From an uncultured bacterium (lineage in GTDB: Bacteria; Verrucomicrobiota; Kiritimatiellia; CAIKKV01; CAITUY01), in the NCBI GenBank assembly GCA_903934155.1, contig CAIZMS010000110.1, forward strand, positions 1-5,665: a stretch of DNA of 5,665 nucleotides. Direction: 5' to 3'. This document shows, piece by piece, positions 1-5,634 of this stretch; positions within the stretch are counted from its first letter, which is position 1, and every line of letters starts with the position of its first letter. The notes beneath the pieces are model-generated. The model had not been told where the DNA came from. It ran no database searches and worked only from the letters and a program-made list of their open reading frames with translations. A program made the position numbers and the translations under genes.

Positions 1-254
1 CCGGCATAAACCCCGTCGACCGACAGCCAGATGTCGAACTGGTCCGAGACGGTCAACGAATTGTGCTGGGTCCCTTCCACCTTGAGGGCGTAGATGCCCT
101 GGGACGGCACGTTCAAGACGTAATCGACATAGCCGCACCGTGTCCGGGAATAAATGGCGTTCCCTTCAATGGTCCAGGTCCCCACCCAATTCGTCGTGTC
201 GCTCCCCATCACGCTGACGATGTCCGTGATCGTAATGTCATTGGTCGCCGACCC
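1..254 (-). other. Start of an unassigned beta-rich domain, cut by the window edge
   Basis: It encodes residues 1061-1144 after the last, degenerate acidic motif ('DFDGSATND' near 1058). The sequence alternates short strands: 'NWVGTWTIEGNAIYS', 'GYVDYVLNVPSQGIYALKVEG' in part, and 'FDIWLSVDGVYA' at the edge. The pattern of 'Y.L.VP..G.Y.L.VEG' followed by 'F...L.VDG' resembles carbohydrate-binding jelly rolls. The domain is incomplete here, so the family is not assigned. Confidence 0.4.
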
Positions 255-3200
255 ATCGAAGTCGGCGGTCAGGGGATCGGACATGGCCATGAAATACTCC
301 AGGTAGTCGTTGGCCCCATCCGAATCCGTGTCGGGATTGAAGGGATCGGTTCCAGCCAGGTATTCGTAACAATTCAACAGCCCGTCCTCGTCCGGATCGT
401 ACTGGCCATCCGCATAGAAGTTGGGGTTCAGGCCATTGTCCACTTCCCATTTGTCGGGAATCCCATCCCCATCCGAATCCGCCAAAAGCGGGTTCGTCCT
501 GTAATCATGAACTTCCTCGCCATCCAGCAGCCCATCGGCATCAGTGTCCGCATTCAGGTGGTCCGTTTCATTGACGTACTCTTCGTAATTGATCAAGCCA
601 TCCGAATCGGGGTCTTCCACCCCGTCCGATCCCTGGTTGGGGTCCATCCCGTGCGCCGCTTCCCACCCGTCGGGAATCCGGTCCCCATCCGAGTCGCCGT
701 GTGCGGGGTCGGTGTGGTAGGTCAGGACTTCCTCCAGATCGGACAACCCGTCCCCATCGCTGTCGGCCCGTTCCGGGTCCGTCCCGTACAGGGACTCCGT
801 GAAGTTGTCGAACCCATCCGAATCCCCGTCCAACACGGCTTCCTCAAGGGTCAGGACGTCGTTGGACGGCAAGGCCGAGCGATACACCCGGATCTCATCC
901 AACAATCCCTTGAAATAACCCTCCGCCGTCCCGCCCCCGGAGCCCATCCGCAGGCCTGTTGCCGTCGAATAGTCCATCCCACCCGCATAAGAACCGGATC
1001 GCAAGAGGGTCCCATTGGCGAAAAGGGACATGCCGCTTCCATTATAGGTCGCCACGACCCGATACCACTTGCCTGTCGCAATGAACCCATCGGCGGTCGC
1101 CACTTGGCCCGTTGATCCACCATTGGCGAGTTCGAACACCAAGGCGTTCTTCGAGGTCTTGTACAAGCGATACCCGTACCCCGAACCGGTGTCCTTTTGG
1201 GCCAGGAAGATCATCGTCCCCTCGGGGGCAGACCCGCCGACCGTGTTCCCGAAAAGGTCGCTCAGGTTGATGAAAGTCGCCAGGGTCAATGCGGAGGCGG
1301 GCTTGTAGAGGGCCGAGTTGGCGATGCTGAGGTAATCGTCGTCCCCATCGAACAGCCGGGCGTTGGCGAGCAGCCCGTCCTGTATGGCGGCCCCACTGGC
1401 CGTTCCGTCATGCGGGGTCGGTGAACTGTCGCGCACGGTGACGCCGTTGGTCTCATCCAGCTTCCAGTAGCCCGCCAGCGTCCCCGCCGGAAGGTTCGTG
1501 GGGTTGCGGCCATAGACCAGCTCCCAGAGGTCGGATAGCCCGTCGAAATCGCTGTCCGGCTGGCGGGGGTCGGTCCCATAGACCATGATTTCCTGCCAGT
1601 CGGTAAGCCCGTCGAAGTCGCTGTCGGCCTCATAGGGGTCGCTCCCGTAGGCGATCTCCTGGGCATCCGTCAACCCATCGCCATCCCCGTCGGCAAGGCG
1701 GGGATCGGTCCCGGCATCCGCCTCCTGAACATTCGAGAGGCCGTCATTGTCCGTATCCTCGATCCCATCGTTGACATGGCTGACTTCCGTAGAGGCATAA
1801 GCCCGGTTAAGGACCAGGACATCGTCGAGGTCGCCCTTGAACCATCCATCAGCGCTCAATCCGCCGTGCCCCAGCAGAAGCCCCGTGTCCGCCGCATAAT
1901 CCAAGGCCAGGGAACATTCGGCGCTTCCGGCATTTTGCCCATTCACGTATACCACCGCCTGGGTCCCATCATAGGTGCAGACGATGTGATACCATTTGCC
2001 AGTCGTGACCAGCCCGTCAGCCGTCATTACCTGTGAAGTTGCCCCGGCAGTCGCCATCTCAAAAATCAACCCTTGCCGGGATGTCTTGGAGACGGCGTAG
2101 GCAAATCCGGTGCCGCCGTTCTTCTGGGCCAGCAAAACCATGGTGCCGTCCACGGCGGTGCCTGAGACCTGGTTCCCGAAAAGCCCCGAGAACCGGGCGG
2201 CCAAGCTCACCGTCAATACGGAGGGCTTATAGGATGCTGAATTGGCGATCACGACCTCATCGTTGACCCCATCAAACCGCAACGCATAGCCGGACGCTCC
2301 GCTGATCCGGGCCGCACCGGTGATGTTTCCAACGTTCCCATTGGGCGAGGCGTCGAAAGCCTGGCTGCCGCTCAGCTCGTCCAGCTTCCACCAGCCCCCG
2401 ACATCCGCCATCCTGATTCCCGTCGGGTTGAACCCCTGCTGGACTTCCCACCCATCCATCAAACCATCGAAGTCCGTATCGGTCAGAAGCGGGTTGGTCA
2501 GGTGGGTGTTGACCTCGGCCCCGTCCGACAGCCCGTCCCCATCCGTGTCCGCCCGGGCCGGATCGGTTCCATAAATATTGACCTCGGCGGCGTCTGTCAA
2601 CCCATCCCCGTCCGTATCCAACATCGTGTCGGAGGTCCCCAGTTGGCTCTCCTGGTCGGCATCCAAGTTGTCATGGTCCCGGTCGACATAAAAGAGGTTG
2701 GTGTAGACGGTGACTTCCCCGGATTCCCGCCGGAGCGAGATGCCCTCGGCGGAGGGATAATTCTCCAAGGGGATCTCCCAAAGGCCCGTTGCGGCCTGGT
2801 CGGCTCCGCTGAGCAGGTTGCCGAACACATTGGTGGCAACCACTTCGCTATCCGCATTCAGCAAATCCATGTAGAGCGCTGCGTTCGAATGGTCGAAGAA
2901 CGCCATGGCCATCATGAGGTCGTTGGTCAGGAGGGATCGGTCGACAAGCATCTCCAAGCTGCACGCCTCGTTGTTTTCCGATGCCGTCACATGCCAGGAA
3001 GTCGGGGGGTCAAGCAGCCATTCCCCCCCCTGCATGAAGGCCCCCAGCCACCACGCCGGGGCGGCATACCAGTAATTGCTGCCTTGGGTGAAGTCAGGGT
3101 CACCCCAGTTGACATAGGCCCGGCTGACCGGGTTGCTGTCCACGCCGTCCGCCCACCCGTCGCGATCCGTGTCGGCAAAAAACGGGTCGGTCCCCAAGAC

Positions 3201-3434
3201 CGATTCCTGAAGGTTCGTCACGGCATCGGCATCGTTATCGAAGGCCGCATCCGCCGAACTTTCGGGGTCCAAGCCGAACAAGGTCTCATACCCGTCGCTC
3301 ATCCCATCGTTGTCCGCATCGGAGGCCCACGTCCACACGCCAAACCCCAGCCCCACGGCCAGGAGCGTCACCCAAAAAAGGACCCACGGCCTGCCATGGT
3401 TCCGCCGCCAATAGGTTTTGATTTTGTCGGTCAT
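1..3434 (-). CDS. Partial exported multi-domain TSP3-repeat / LamG protein (C-terminus beyond the window)
   Basis: Translating the minus strand from the ATG at 3434 gives 1144 codons without a stop, running off the left edge. Residues 1-15 are basic (K4, K6, R10, R11, R15). Residues 17-36 are a hydrophobic segment, either a signal peptide (possible cut after A37) or a membrane anchor. The rest should lie outside the cytoplasm. Domain order: three TSP3 repeats (39-99), an unassigned domain (about 100-250), four TSP3 repeats (251-330), LamG-1 (about 345-555), four TSP3 repeats (560-638), LamG-2 (about 653-862), eight TSP3 repeats (869-1046), one degenerate repeat (about 1058), and the start of another beta-rich domain (1061-1144). 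The start is supported by AAGGAGGT four bases upstream of the ATG (three after its last T). It lies 24 bp behind the beta-helix gene, probably in the same operon. From the families, TSP3 repeats bind calcium and form stiff rods, and LamG domains bind glycans or proteins. The ligand is unknown and no catalytic domain is visible in the part present. The repeats and reading frame are certain; a surface adhesive or glycan-binding role is inference. Confidence 0.93.
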   Translation of the reverse strand, partial: MTDKIKTYWRRNHGRPWVLFWVTLLAVGLGFGVWTWASDADNDGMSDGYETLFGLDPESSADAAFDNDADAVTNLQESVLGTDPFFADTDRDGWADGVDSNPVSRAYVNWGDPDFTQGSNYWYAAPAWWLGAFMQGGEWLLDPPTSWHVTASENNEACSLEMLVDRSLLTNDLMMAMAFFDHSNAALYMDLLNADSEVVATNVFGNLLSGADQAATGLWEIPLENYPSAEGISLRRESGEVTVYTNLFYVDRDHDNLDADQESQLGTSDTMLDTDGDGLTDAAEVNIYGTDPARADTDGDGLSDGAEVNTHLTNPLLTDTDFDGLMDGWEVQQGFNPTGIRMADVGGWWKLDELSGSQAFDASPNGNVGNITGAARISGASGYALRFDGVNDEVVIANSASYKPSVLTVSLAARFSGLFGNQVSGTAVDGTMVLLAQKNGGTGFAYAVSKTSRQGLIFEMATAGATSQVMTADGLVTTGKWYHIVCTYDGTQAVVYVNGQNAGSAECSLALDYAADTGLLLGHGGLSADGWFKGDLDDVLVLNRAYASTEVSHVNDGIEDTDNDGLSNVQEADAGTDPRLADGDGDGLTDAQEIAYGSDPYEADSDFDGLTDWQEIMVYGTDPRQPDSDFDGLSDLWELVYGRNPTNLPAGTLAGYWKLDETNGVTVRDSSPTPHDGTASGAAIQDGLLANARLFDGDDDYLSIANSALYKPASALTLATFINLSDLFGNTVGGSAPEGTMIFLAQKDTGSGYGYRLYKTSKNALVFELANGGSTGQVATADGFIATGKWYRVVATYNGSGMSLFANGTLLRSGSYAGGMDYSTATGLRMGSGGGTAEGYFKGLLDEIRVYRSALPSNDVLTLEEAVLDGDSDGFDNFTESLYGTDPERADSDGDGLSDLEEVLTYHTDPAHGDSDGDRIPDGWEAAHGMDPNQGSDGVEDPDSDGLINYEEYVNETDHLNADTDADGLLDGEEVHDYRTNPLLADSDGDGIPDKWEVDNGLNPNFYADGQYDPDEDGLLNCYEYLAGTDPFNPDTDSDGANDYLEYFMAMSDPLTADFDGSATNDITITDIVSVMGSDTTNWVGTWTIEGNAIYSRTRCGYVDYVLNVPSQGIYALKVEGTQHNSLTVSDQFDIWLSVDGVYA
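297..830 (-). repeat. TSP3 repeat block D (eight repeats)
   Basis: It encodes residues 869-1046, the longest array in the protein. Cores start at residues 869, 891, 914, 941, 963, 986, 1013 and 1035. Examples are 'DSDGDGLSDLEE', 'DSDGDGIPDKWE' and 'DTDSDGANDYLE'. Spacing alternates between 22-23 and 27 residues; the longer units carry a 'GWEAAHGMDPNQ' or 'KWEVDNGLNPNF' type linker. Short DNA repeats underlie it, for example an identical 15-mer at 314-328 and 467-481. Confidence 0.9.
849..1478 (-). other. LamG/concanavalin A-like domain 2
   Basis: It encodes about residues 653-862. It repeats the landmarks of LamG-1 in the same order: 'GYWKLDE', 'ARLFDGDDDYLSIANSALY', 'LFGNTVGGSAPEGTMIFLAQK', 'TGKWYRVVATYNG', 'LFANGTLL' and 'YFKGLLDEIRVYRSALP'. 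Both copies carry the same 'LFGN...G.A..GTM..LAQK' segment before the central strands, which points to an internal duplication rather than two independent acquisitions. Confidence 0.85.
1521..1757 (-). repeat. TSP3 repeat block C (four repeats)
   Basis: It encodes residues 560-638, with cores 'DTDNDGLSNVQE' (560-571), 'DGDGDGLTDAQE' (582-593), 'DSDFDGLTDWQE' (604-615) and 'DSDFDGLSDLWE' (627-638). This is the most regular short block (period 22-23 residues) and forms the spacer between the two LamG domains. Confidence 0.9.
1770..2402 (-). other. LamG/concanavalin A-like domain 1
   Basis: It encodes about residues 345-555. It has the usual order of a bacterial LamG_3-type jelly roll: 'GWWKLDE' opening, 'ALRFDGVNDEVVIANSASY', the central 'TGKWYHIVCTYDG' strand pair, 'VVYVNGQ', and the closing 'WFKGDLDDVLVLNRAYA'. 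Members of this fold bind glycans or proteins, often with calcium; no ligand can be read from the sequence. It is clearly paralogous to the second LamG domain in the same protein. Confidence 0.82.
2445..2684 (-). repeat. TSP3 repeat block B (four repeats)
   Basis: It encodes residues 251-330, with cores at 251-262 (degenerate, 'DRDHDNLDADQE'), 273-284 ('DTDGDGLTDAAE'), 296-307 ('DTDGDGLSDGAE') and 319-330 ('DTDFDGLMDGWE'). The period is 22-23 residues, with 'YGTDP'- or 'LTNPL'-type linkers. It joins the unassigned domain to LamG-1. Confidence 0.88.
2685..3137 (-). other. Unassigned domain between TSP3 blocks A and B
   Basis: This encodes about residues 100-250. It is rich in Trp and Tyr early on ('NYWYAAPAWWLGAF' near 120-133) and then alternates hydrophobic and polar residues in a way that suggests a beta-sandwich ('LYMDLLNADSEVVATNVFG' at 187-205, 'GISLRRESGEVTVYTNLFYVD' region at 231-251). 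I do not recognise a family. The position, flanked on both sides by calcium-binding repeats and outside the membrane, fits a carbohydrate- or protein-binding module, but that is inference from fold impression and context only. Confidence 0.45.
3138..3320 (-). repeat. TSP3 repeat block A (three repeats)
   Basis: It encodes residues 39-99 of the long protein, directly after the hydrophobic segment. The acidic cores are 'DADNDGMSDGYE' (39-50), 'DNDADAVTNLQE' (66-77) and 'DTDRDGWADGVD' (88-99). The second is degenerate, with Ala in place of the usual Gly. The calcium-binding pattern DxDxDG(x)xD is typical of the bacterial TSP3 family. The block forms the base of the presumed stalk. Confidence 0.85.
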
Positions 3435-3437
3435 GAG

Positions 3438-3445
3438 ACCTCCTT
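3438..3445 (-). promoter_or_regulatory. Shine-Dalgarno site of the TSP3/LamG gene
   Basis: The minus strand reads AAGGAGGT, a full match to the anti-Shine-Dalgarno sequence, followed by CTC and then ATG. It lies inside the 24-bp gap after the TAA of the upstream gene, which fixes the start of the long downstream frame. The gap holds no room for a promoter and no hairpin, which supports a shared transcript. Confidence 0.85.
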
Positions 3446-3458
3446 CCCTTCGCAAGAA

Positions 3459-5621
3459 TTAGGGGTTGGGGTTGTTGGTCGTCATTACCCGGAAGCCCAC
3501 GCTGTTCATTGCATCGCCGGGCTTGAACCCGATCCGATTGTCAGCCCTCAGGTCCATCGGCAAGTTCCCATAGCCCCCCCCTCGGGCGGCATGGGGGTCT
3601 GTTGCGGGACTCGACCCGGACGATTGGTAGAAATCCTGGCACCATTCCCAGACGTTGCCGGCGGCATCCTTCAATCCATAGGGGGAGGTGGTGGCGTAAG
3701 CACCCACCGGGCAGGTGGCCACGCCATTGGTCTCGTAAGAATCCCCGCTCCCCAGATAATTCGCATCGGCTGCATTCAAGGCGTTCGATCCCGTCCCGTA
3801 AGCTTTATAGGAGGAGGCATTCTTGTCCCAAGCTGCGGCCTTCTGCCATTCCTGTTCGGACGGCAACCGATACCCGGAATTCCCGAGCACCGCAGTCCAG
3901 CCGTTGGTCGGCTCATAGATGGAACTCAAGCTGCTGCGCCCGCTGCGCCAATTGCAAAAGGCGGCGGCCCCAATCCACGTGACATAGGTCACCGGATGCT
4001 CGCCCCGACCGGTTACCGCGGTGAAGCGGCTTCCCAGAACGCCCGCCGGGTTGTATTGGATATCCGCCCGGGATTCGGCGGTCTGGGTCAGGGCATACAA
4101 TTCCGAGGTTCCCACCCGCCGAGCCTCGCCGCTTGTCACCTCGACCGTCCCGTGCAGCTCAGCCGAATTCAGGAAACCCGCGTAGATCGTCGCCGACACC
4201 TCGTCCCGGCCGATCCAGAAACTGGCAGAGACCCCCCCGCCATCCGCGCCGGGGACCGACATCAGGCTCCCGAAGTCCAACCCATCGCCGGCCTCATAGG
4301 CCCCCATGTCGACCCGATAATCGTCGAAGATGCGGGGATTGCCCTCGATGTCGGTCGCCCCGGCCATCCATCCCTGGTTGGTGCCGGTATTGATGGAGGG
4401 CGAGCCGGAAAGGAGCCGGTAATTCCCCGCCACGAAATTGGTCGGGCCGTACCCATAGCCGCCGGACACGAACATCGGCGAGGTGGTGATGGTGTTCATG
4501 GCACCGCTCGGCAAGGGGAACGTGCAACTATTGCTGCACAGCCCGCCGCTCACGTTCGCCACCGCCGCGCCCCAGGAAATGCTGGGGTTGTTGCTCCAGA
4601 CGATGCAATTGATGATCCTCGTCCCCGAGTCCGCGTAAATCCCGCTCCCGACGACCACCGTGGAATTCCCGACGACGGTGCAGTTCTCCAATGCCGCGCC
4701 GCCCCTCAAGCGGACGCCGCCCGAGTTGTTGGCCGATGAATTCCCCGTGATCAGGCAATTCCGCACCGTTGAAACCGTGCTGACGTAAATGCCGCCCCCT
4801 TCGCCGGACGCCGTCACCTTGTTCCGGCTGATCACACACCGGAGGACCGTCCCCCCGCTCACGTAGAGCCCGCCCCCCGAGCTAACCACCGAATTGCTGA
4901 TGATCGTCGAATCCTGAATGGTGCCGCCCCCATCCAGGAAAGCGCCGGCCCCGGAATAGACCGCCGAGTTTTCGATAAGGGTGCAATTCTTGGCCGTCCC
5001 CCCCTGATAGCAATACAAGCCGCCCCCGGAAGCGTTGACGGTGCCCAAGGTCCGATTTTGGGAGATGGTGCAGTTCTCGACCGTCCCCCCCTGGTAGCAG
5101 AAGACGCCGCCCGCCTTGTTGTATTGCCCCGTGGCCACGTTGCCGACCACGACGCAGTCTTTCAGAAGCCCGCCGGTCATGTAGACGCCGCCGCCCTTGT
5201 TGGCTTCGGAGGTGATGAAGCCTGACGTGCCGTAAACATACCCGTTGGTGATCGTGAAGCCCTCGACCACTGCGTTCGTGTGCTTGATGGTGAACCCCCG
5301 AACGGCCCCGTTCCCGTCCACCAGGGTCACCGCCGCCCCGTTCACGCTCCGAACCGTAATCCCATTGGTGATCGTCACCGAGTTCGTGAGCACGTAGGTC
5401 CCGTTCGAGACCAACACCGTGTCGCCCGCCGAAGAGGCCGTCACCGCCAGTTGGATTTTCCGGGACGCGTTGTCCCAGGAAGCGTAAGGGGCTATTTCCA
5501 GGCCGTTCGGCGAGACATAGCGCGTGGCGGCCGGGCTGATGGTTCCGGCGAGGATGGGGATCGATAGGGCCATCCAAAACCCGACGTTCCGATTCAATGA
5601 TTTGGTTGTCTGTCTCATCAT
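3459..5621 (-). CDS. Exported right-handed parallel beta-helix protein with C-terminal FGE/SUMF1-like domain
   Basis: This is a complete 720-residue frame ending in TAA. Residues 1-32 look like a Sec signal peptide: R3, K7 and R11, a hydrophobic core at 13-27, and a likely cut near 'SPAA' at 29-32. Residues 34-120 are the cap typical of this class ('YVSPNG', 'AGDTVLVSNGTY', 'ITVRSVNG'). Residues 143-345 hold eight helix coils of 25-29 residues, each with a 'GG(V/L/I)Y' turn and an 'NCT(I/V)'-like strand. Residues 401-443 ('YRLLSGSPSINTG', 'DIEGNPR', 'VDMGAYE') match the closing block of choice-of-anchor Q-type proteins. Residues 452-713 are an FGE-fold domain: 'EVSATIYAGFLN', 'HPVTYVTWIGAAAFCNW', 'YRLPSEQEWQKAA', 'YGLKDAAGNVWEW', 'RGGGYGN', 'VGFRV'. 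The cysteine pair used by true formylglycine-generating enzymes is absent, so catalysis is unlikely. There is no C-terminal beta-barrel, PEP-CTERM or other sorting tail, so it is neither a classic autotransporter nor obviously anchored. Two ATGs stand in tandem (5621 and 5618). The second sits at better spacing from the GAGAGAGAGG stretch. It is first of the pair within the window; genes further upstream cannot be excluded. Confidence 0.95.
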   Translation of the reverse strand: MMRQTTKSLNRNVGFWMALSIPILAGTISPAATRYVSPNGLEIAPYASWDNASRKIQLAVTASSAGDTVLVSNGTYVLTNSVTITNGITVRSVNGAAVTLVDGNGAVRGFTIKHTNAVVEGFTITNGYVYGTSGFITSEANKGGGVYMTGGLLKDCVVVGNVATGQYNKAGGVFCYQGGTVENCTISQNRTLGTVNASGGGLYCYQGGTAKNCTLIENSAVYSGAGAFLDGGGTIQDSTIISNSVVSSGGGLYVSGGTVLRCVISRNKVTASGEGGGIYVSTVSTVRNCLITGNSSANNSGGVRLRGGAALENCTVVGNSTVVVGSGIYADSGTRIINCIVWSNNPSISWGAAVANVSGGLCSNSCTFPLPSGAMNTITTSPMFVSGGYGYGPTNFVAGNYRLLSGSPSINTGTNQGWMAGATDIEGNPRIFDDYRVDMGAYEAGDGLDFGSLMSVPGADGGGVSASFWIGRDEVSATIYAGFLNSAELHGTVEVTSGEARRVGTSELYALTQTAESRADIQYNPAGVLGSRFTAVTGRGEHPVTYVTWIGAAAFCNWRSGRSSLSSIYEPTNGWTAVLGNSGYRLPSEQEWQKAAAWDKNASSYKAYGTGSNALNAADANYLGSGDSYETNGVATCPVGAYATTSPYGLKDAAGNVWEWCQDFYQSSGSSPATDPHAARGGGYGNLPMDLRADNRIGFKPGDAMNSVGFRVMTTNNPNP
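3483..4268 (-). other. FGE/SUMF1-fold domain lacking the catalytic cysteine pair
   Basis: It encodes residues 452-713. Family landmarks appear in order: 'FWIGRDEVSATIYAGFLN' (468-485), 'VTYVTWIGAAAFCNW' (544-558), 'YRLPSEQEWQKAA' (584-596), 'YGLKDAAGNVWEWCQDFY' (648-665), 'RGGGYGN' (680-686), 'LRADNRIG' (691-698) and 'VGFRV' (708-712). Active formylglycine-generating enzymes carry two Cys in the stretch after the 'RGGS' motif; here residues 680-713 contain none. The Cys present (556, 637, 661) lie elsewhere. The fold is shared with C-type-lectin-like ligand-binding domains. Confidence 0.85.
4587..5195 (-). repeat. Parallel beta-helix coils (eight) with a cysteine ladder
   Basis: It encodes residues 143-345 of the 720-residue protein. 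The turn 'GG(V/L/I/A)(Y/F)' recurs with its last Gly at 145, 172, 201, 226, 251, 277, 302 and 327, giving a coil length of 25-29 residues. A second landmark, the 'NCT(I/V)'-like strand, places Cys at 156, 184, 213, 262, 289, 314 and 339, with Ser at 238 in the one exception. Such stacks are typical of right-handed beta-helices found in pectin-lyase-fold proteins; no catalytic acidic cluster of a lyase or hydrolase is evident. Confidence 0.88.
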
Positions 5622-5624
5622 ATA

Positions 5625-5634
5625 CCTCTCTCTC
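5625..5634 (-). promoter_or_regulatory. Purine-rich ribosome binding site of the beta-helix gene
   Basis: The minus strand reads GAGAGAGAGG followed by TAT and two tandem ATG codons. Spacing from the last G is 3 nt to the first ATG and 6 nt to the second, so initiation at 5618 is plausible and would remove only one Met. The remaining bases to the right edge show no recognisable -10/-35 pair; the promoter must lie outside the window. Confidence 0.55.

Noticed and set aside
1058..1076. Dockerin-like calcium motif near the end of the TSP3 arrays ('DFDGSATNDITITDI')
   Set aside because: It resembles one half of a dockerin, but there is no second half at the expected spacing and the sequence passes straight into a beta-rich domain. 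It is better read as a degenerate TSP3 repeat (positions given here are residues of the long protein).
63..1115. Plus-strand open frame of 350 codons with recurring 'PIRIRV'-type segments
   Set aside because: The recurring segments are the reverse complement of the TSP3 acidic motifs on the minus strand. The periodicity belongs to the real gene; no independent protein family is recognisable.
2502..4739. Plus-strand open frame of 745 codons
   Set aside because: It runs antisense across both minus-strand genes and their gap. Its product is a low-complexity mix of Pro, Gly, Arg, Ile and His with no signal, domain or plausible start context. The minus-strand frames here show clear TSP3, FGE and beta-helix homology, so this is a shadow of GC-rich, repetitive coding DNA.
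4587..5195. Pectate lyase or other polysaccharide-degrading activity of the beta-helix
   Set aside because: The fold matches, but I find no cluster of acidic or basic catalytic residues on the coils. Coil surfaces are mostly Gly, Ser, Asn and Thr, which favours a structural role.
3459..5621. Possible autotransporter or polymorphic outer-membrane protein
   Set aside because: The Gly-rich beta-helix coils resemble such passengers, but the C-terminus is an FGE-fold domain ending in 'TTNNPNP'. There is no beta-barrel and no terminal aromatic residue.
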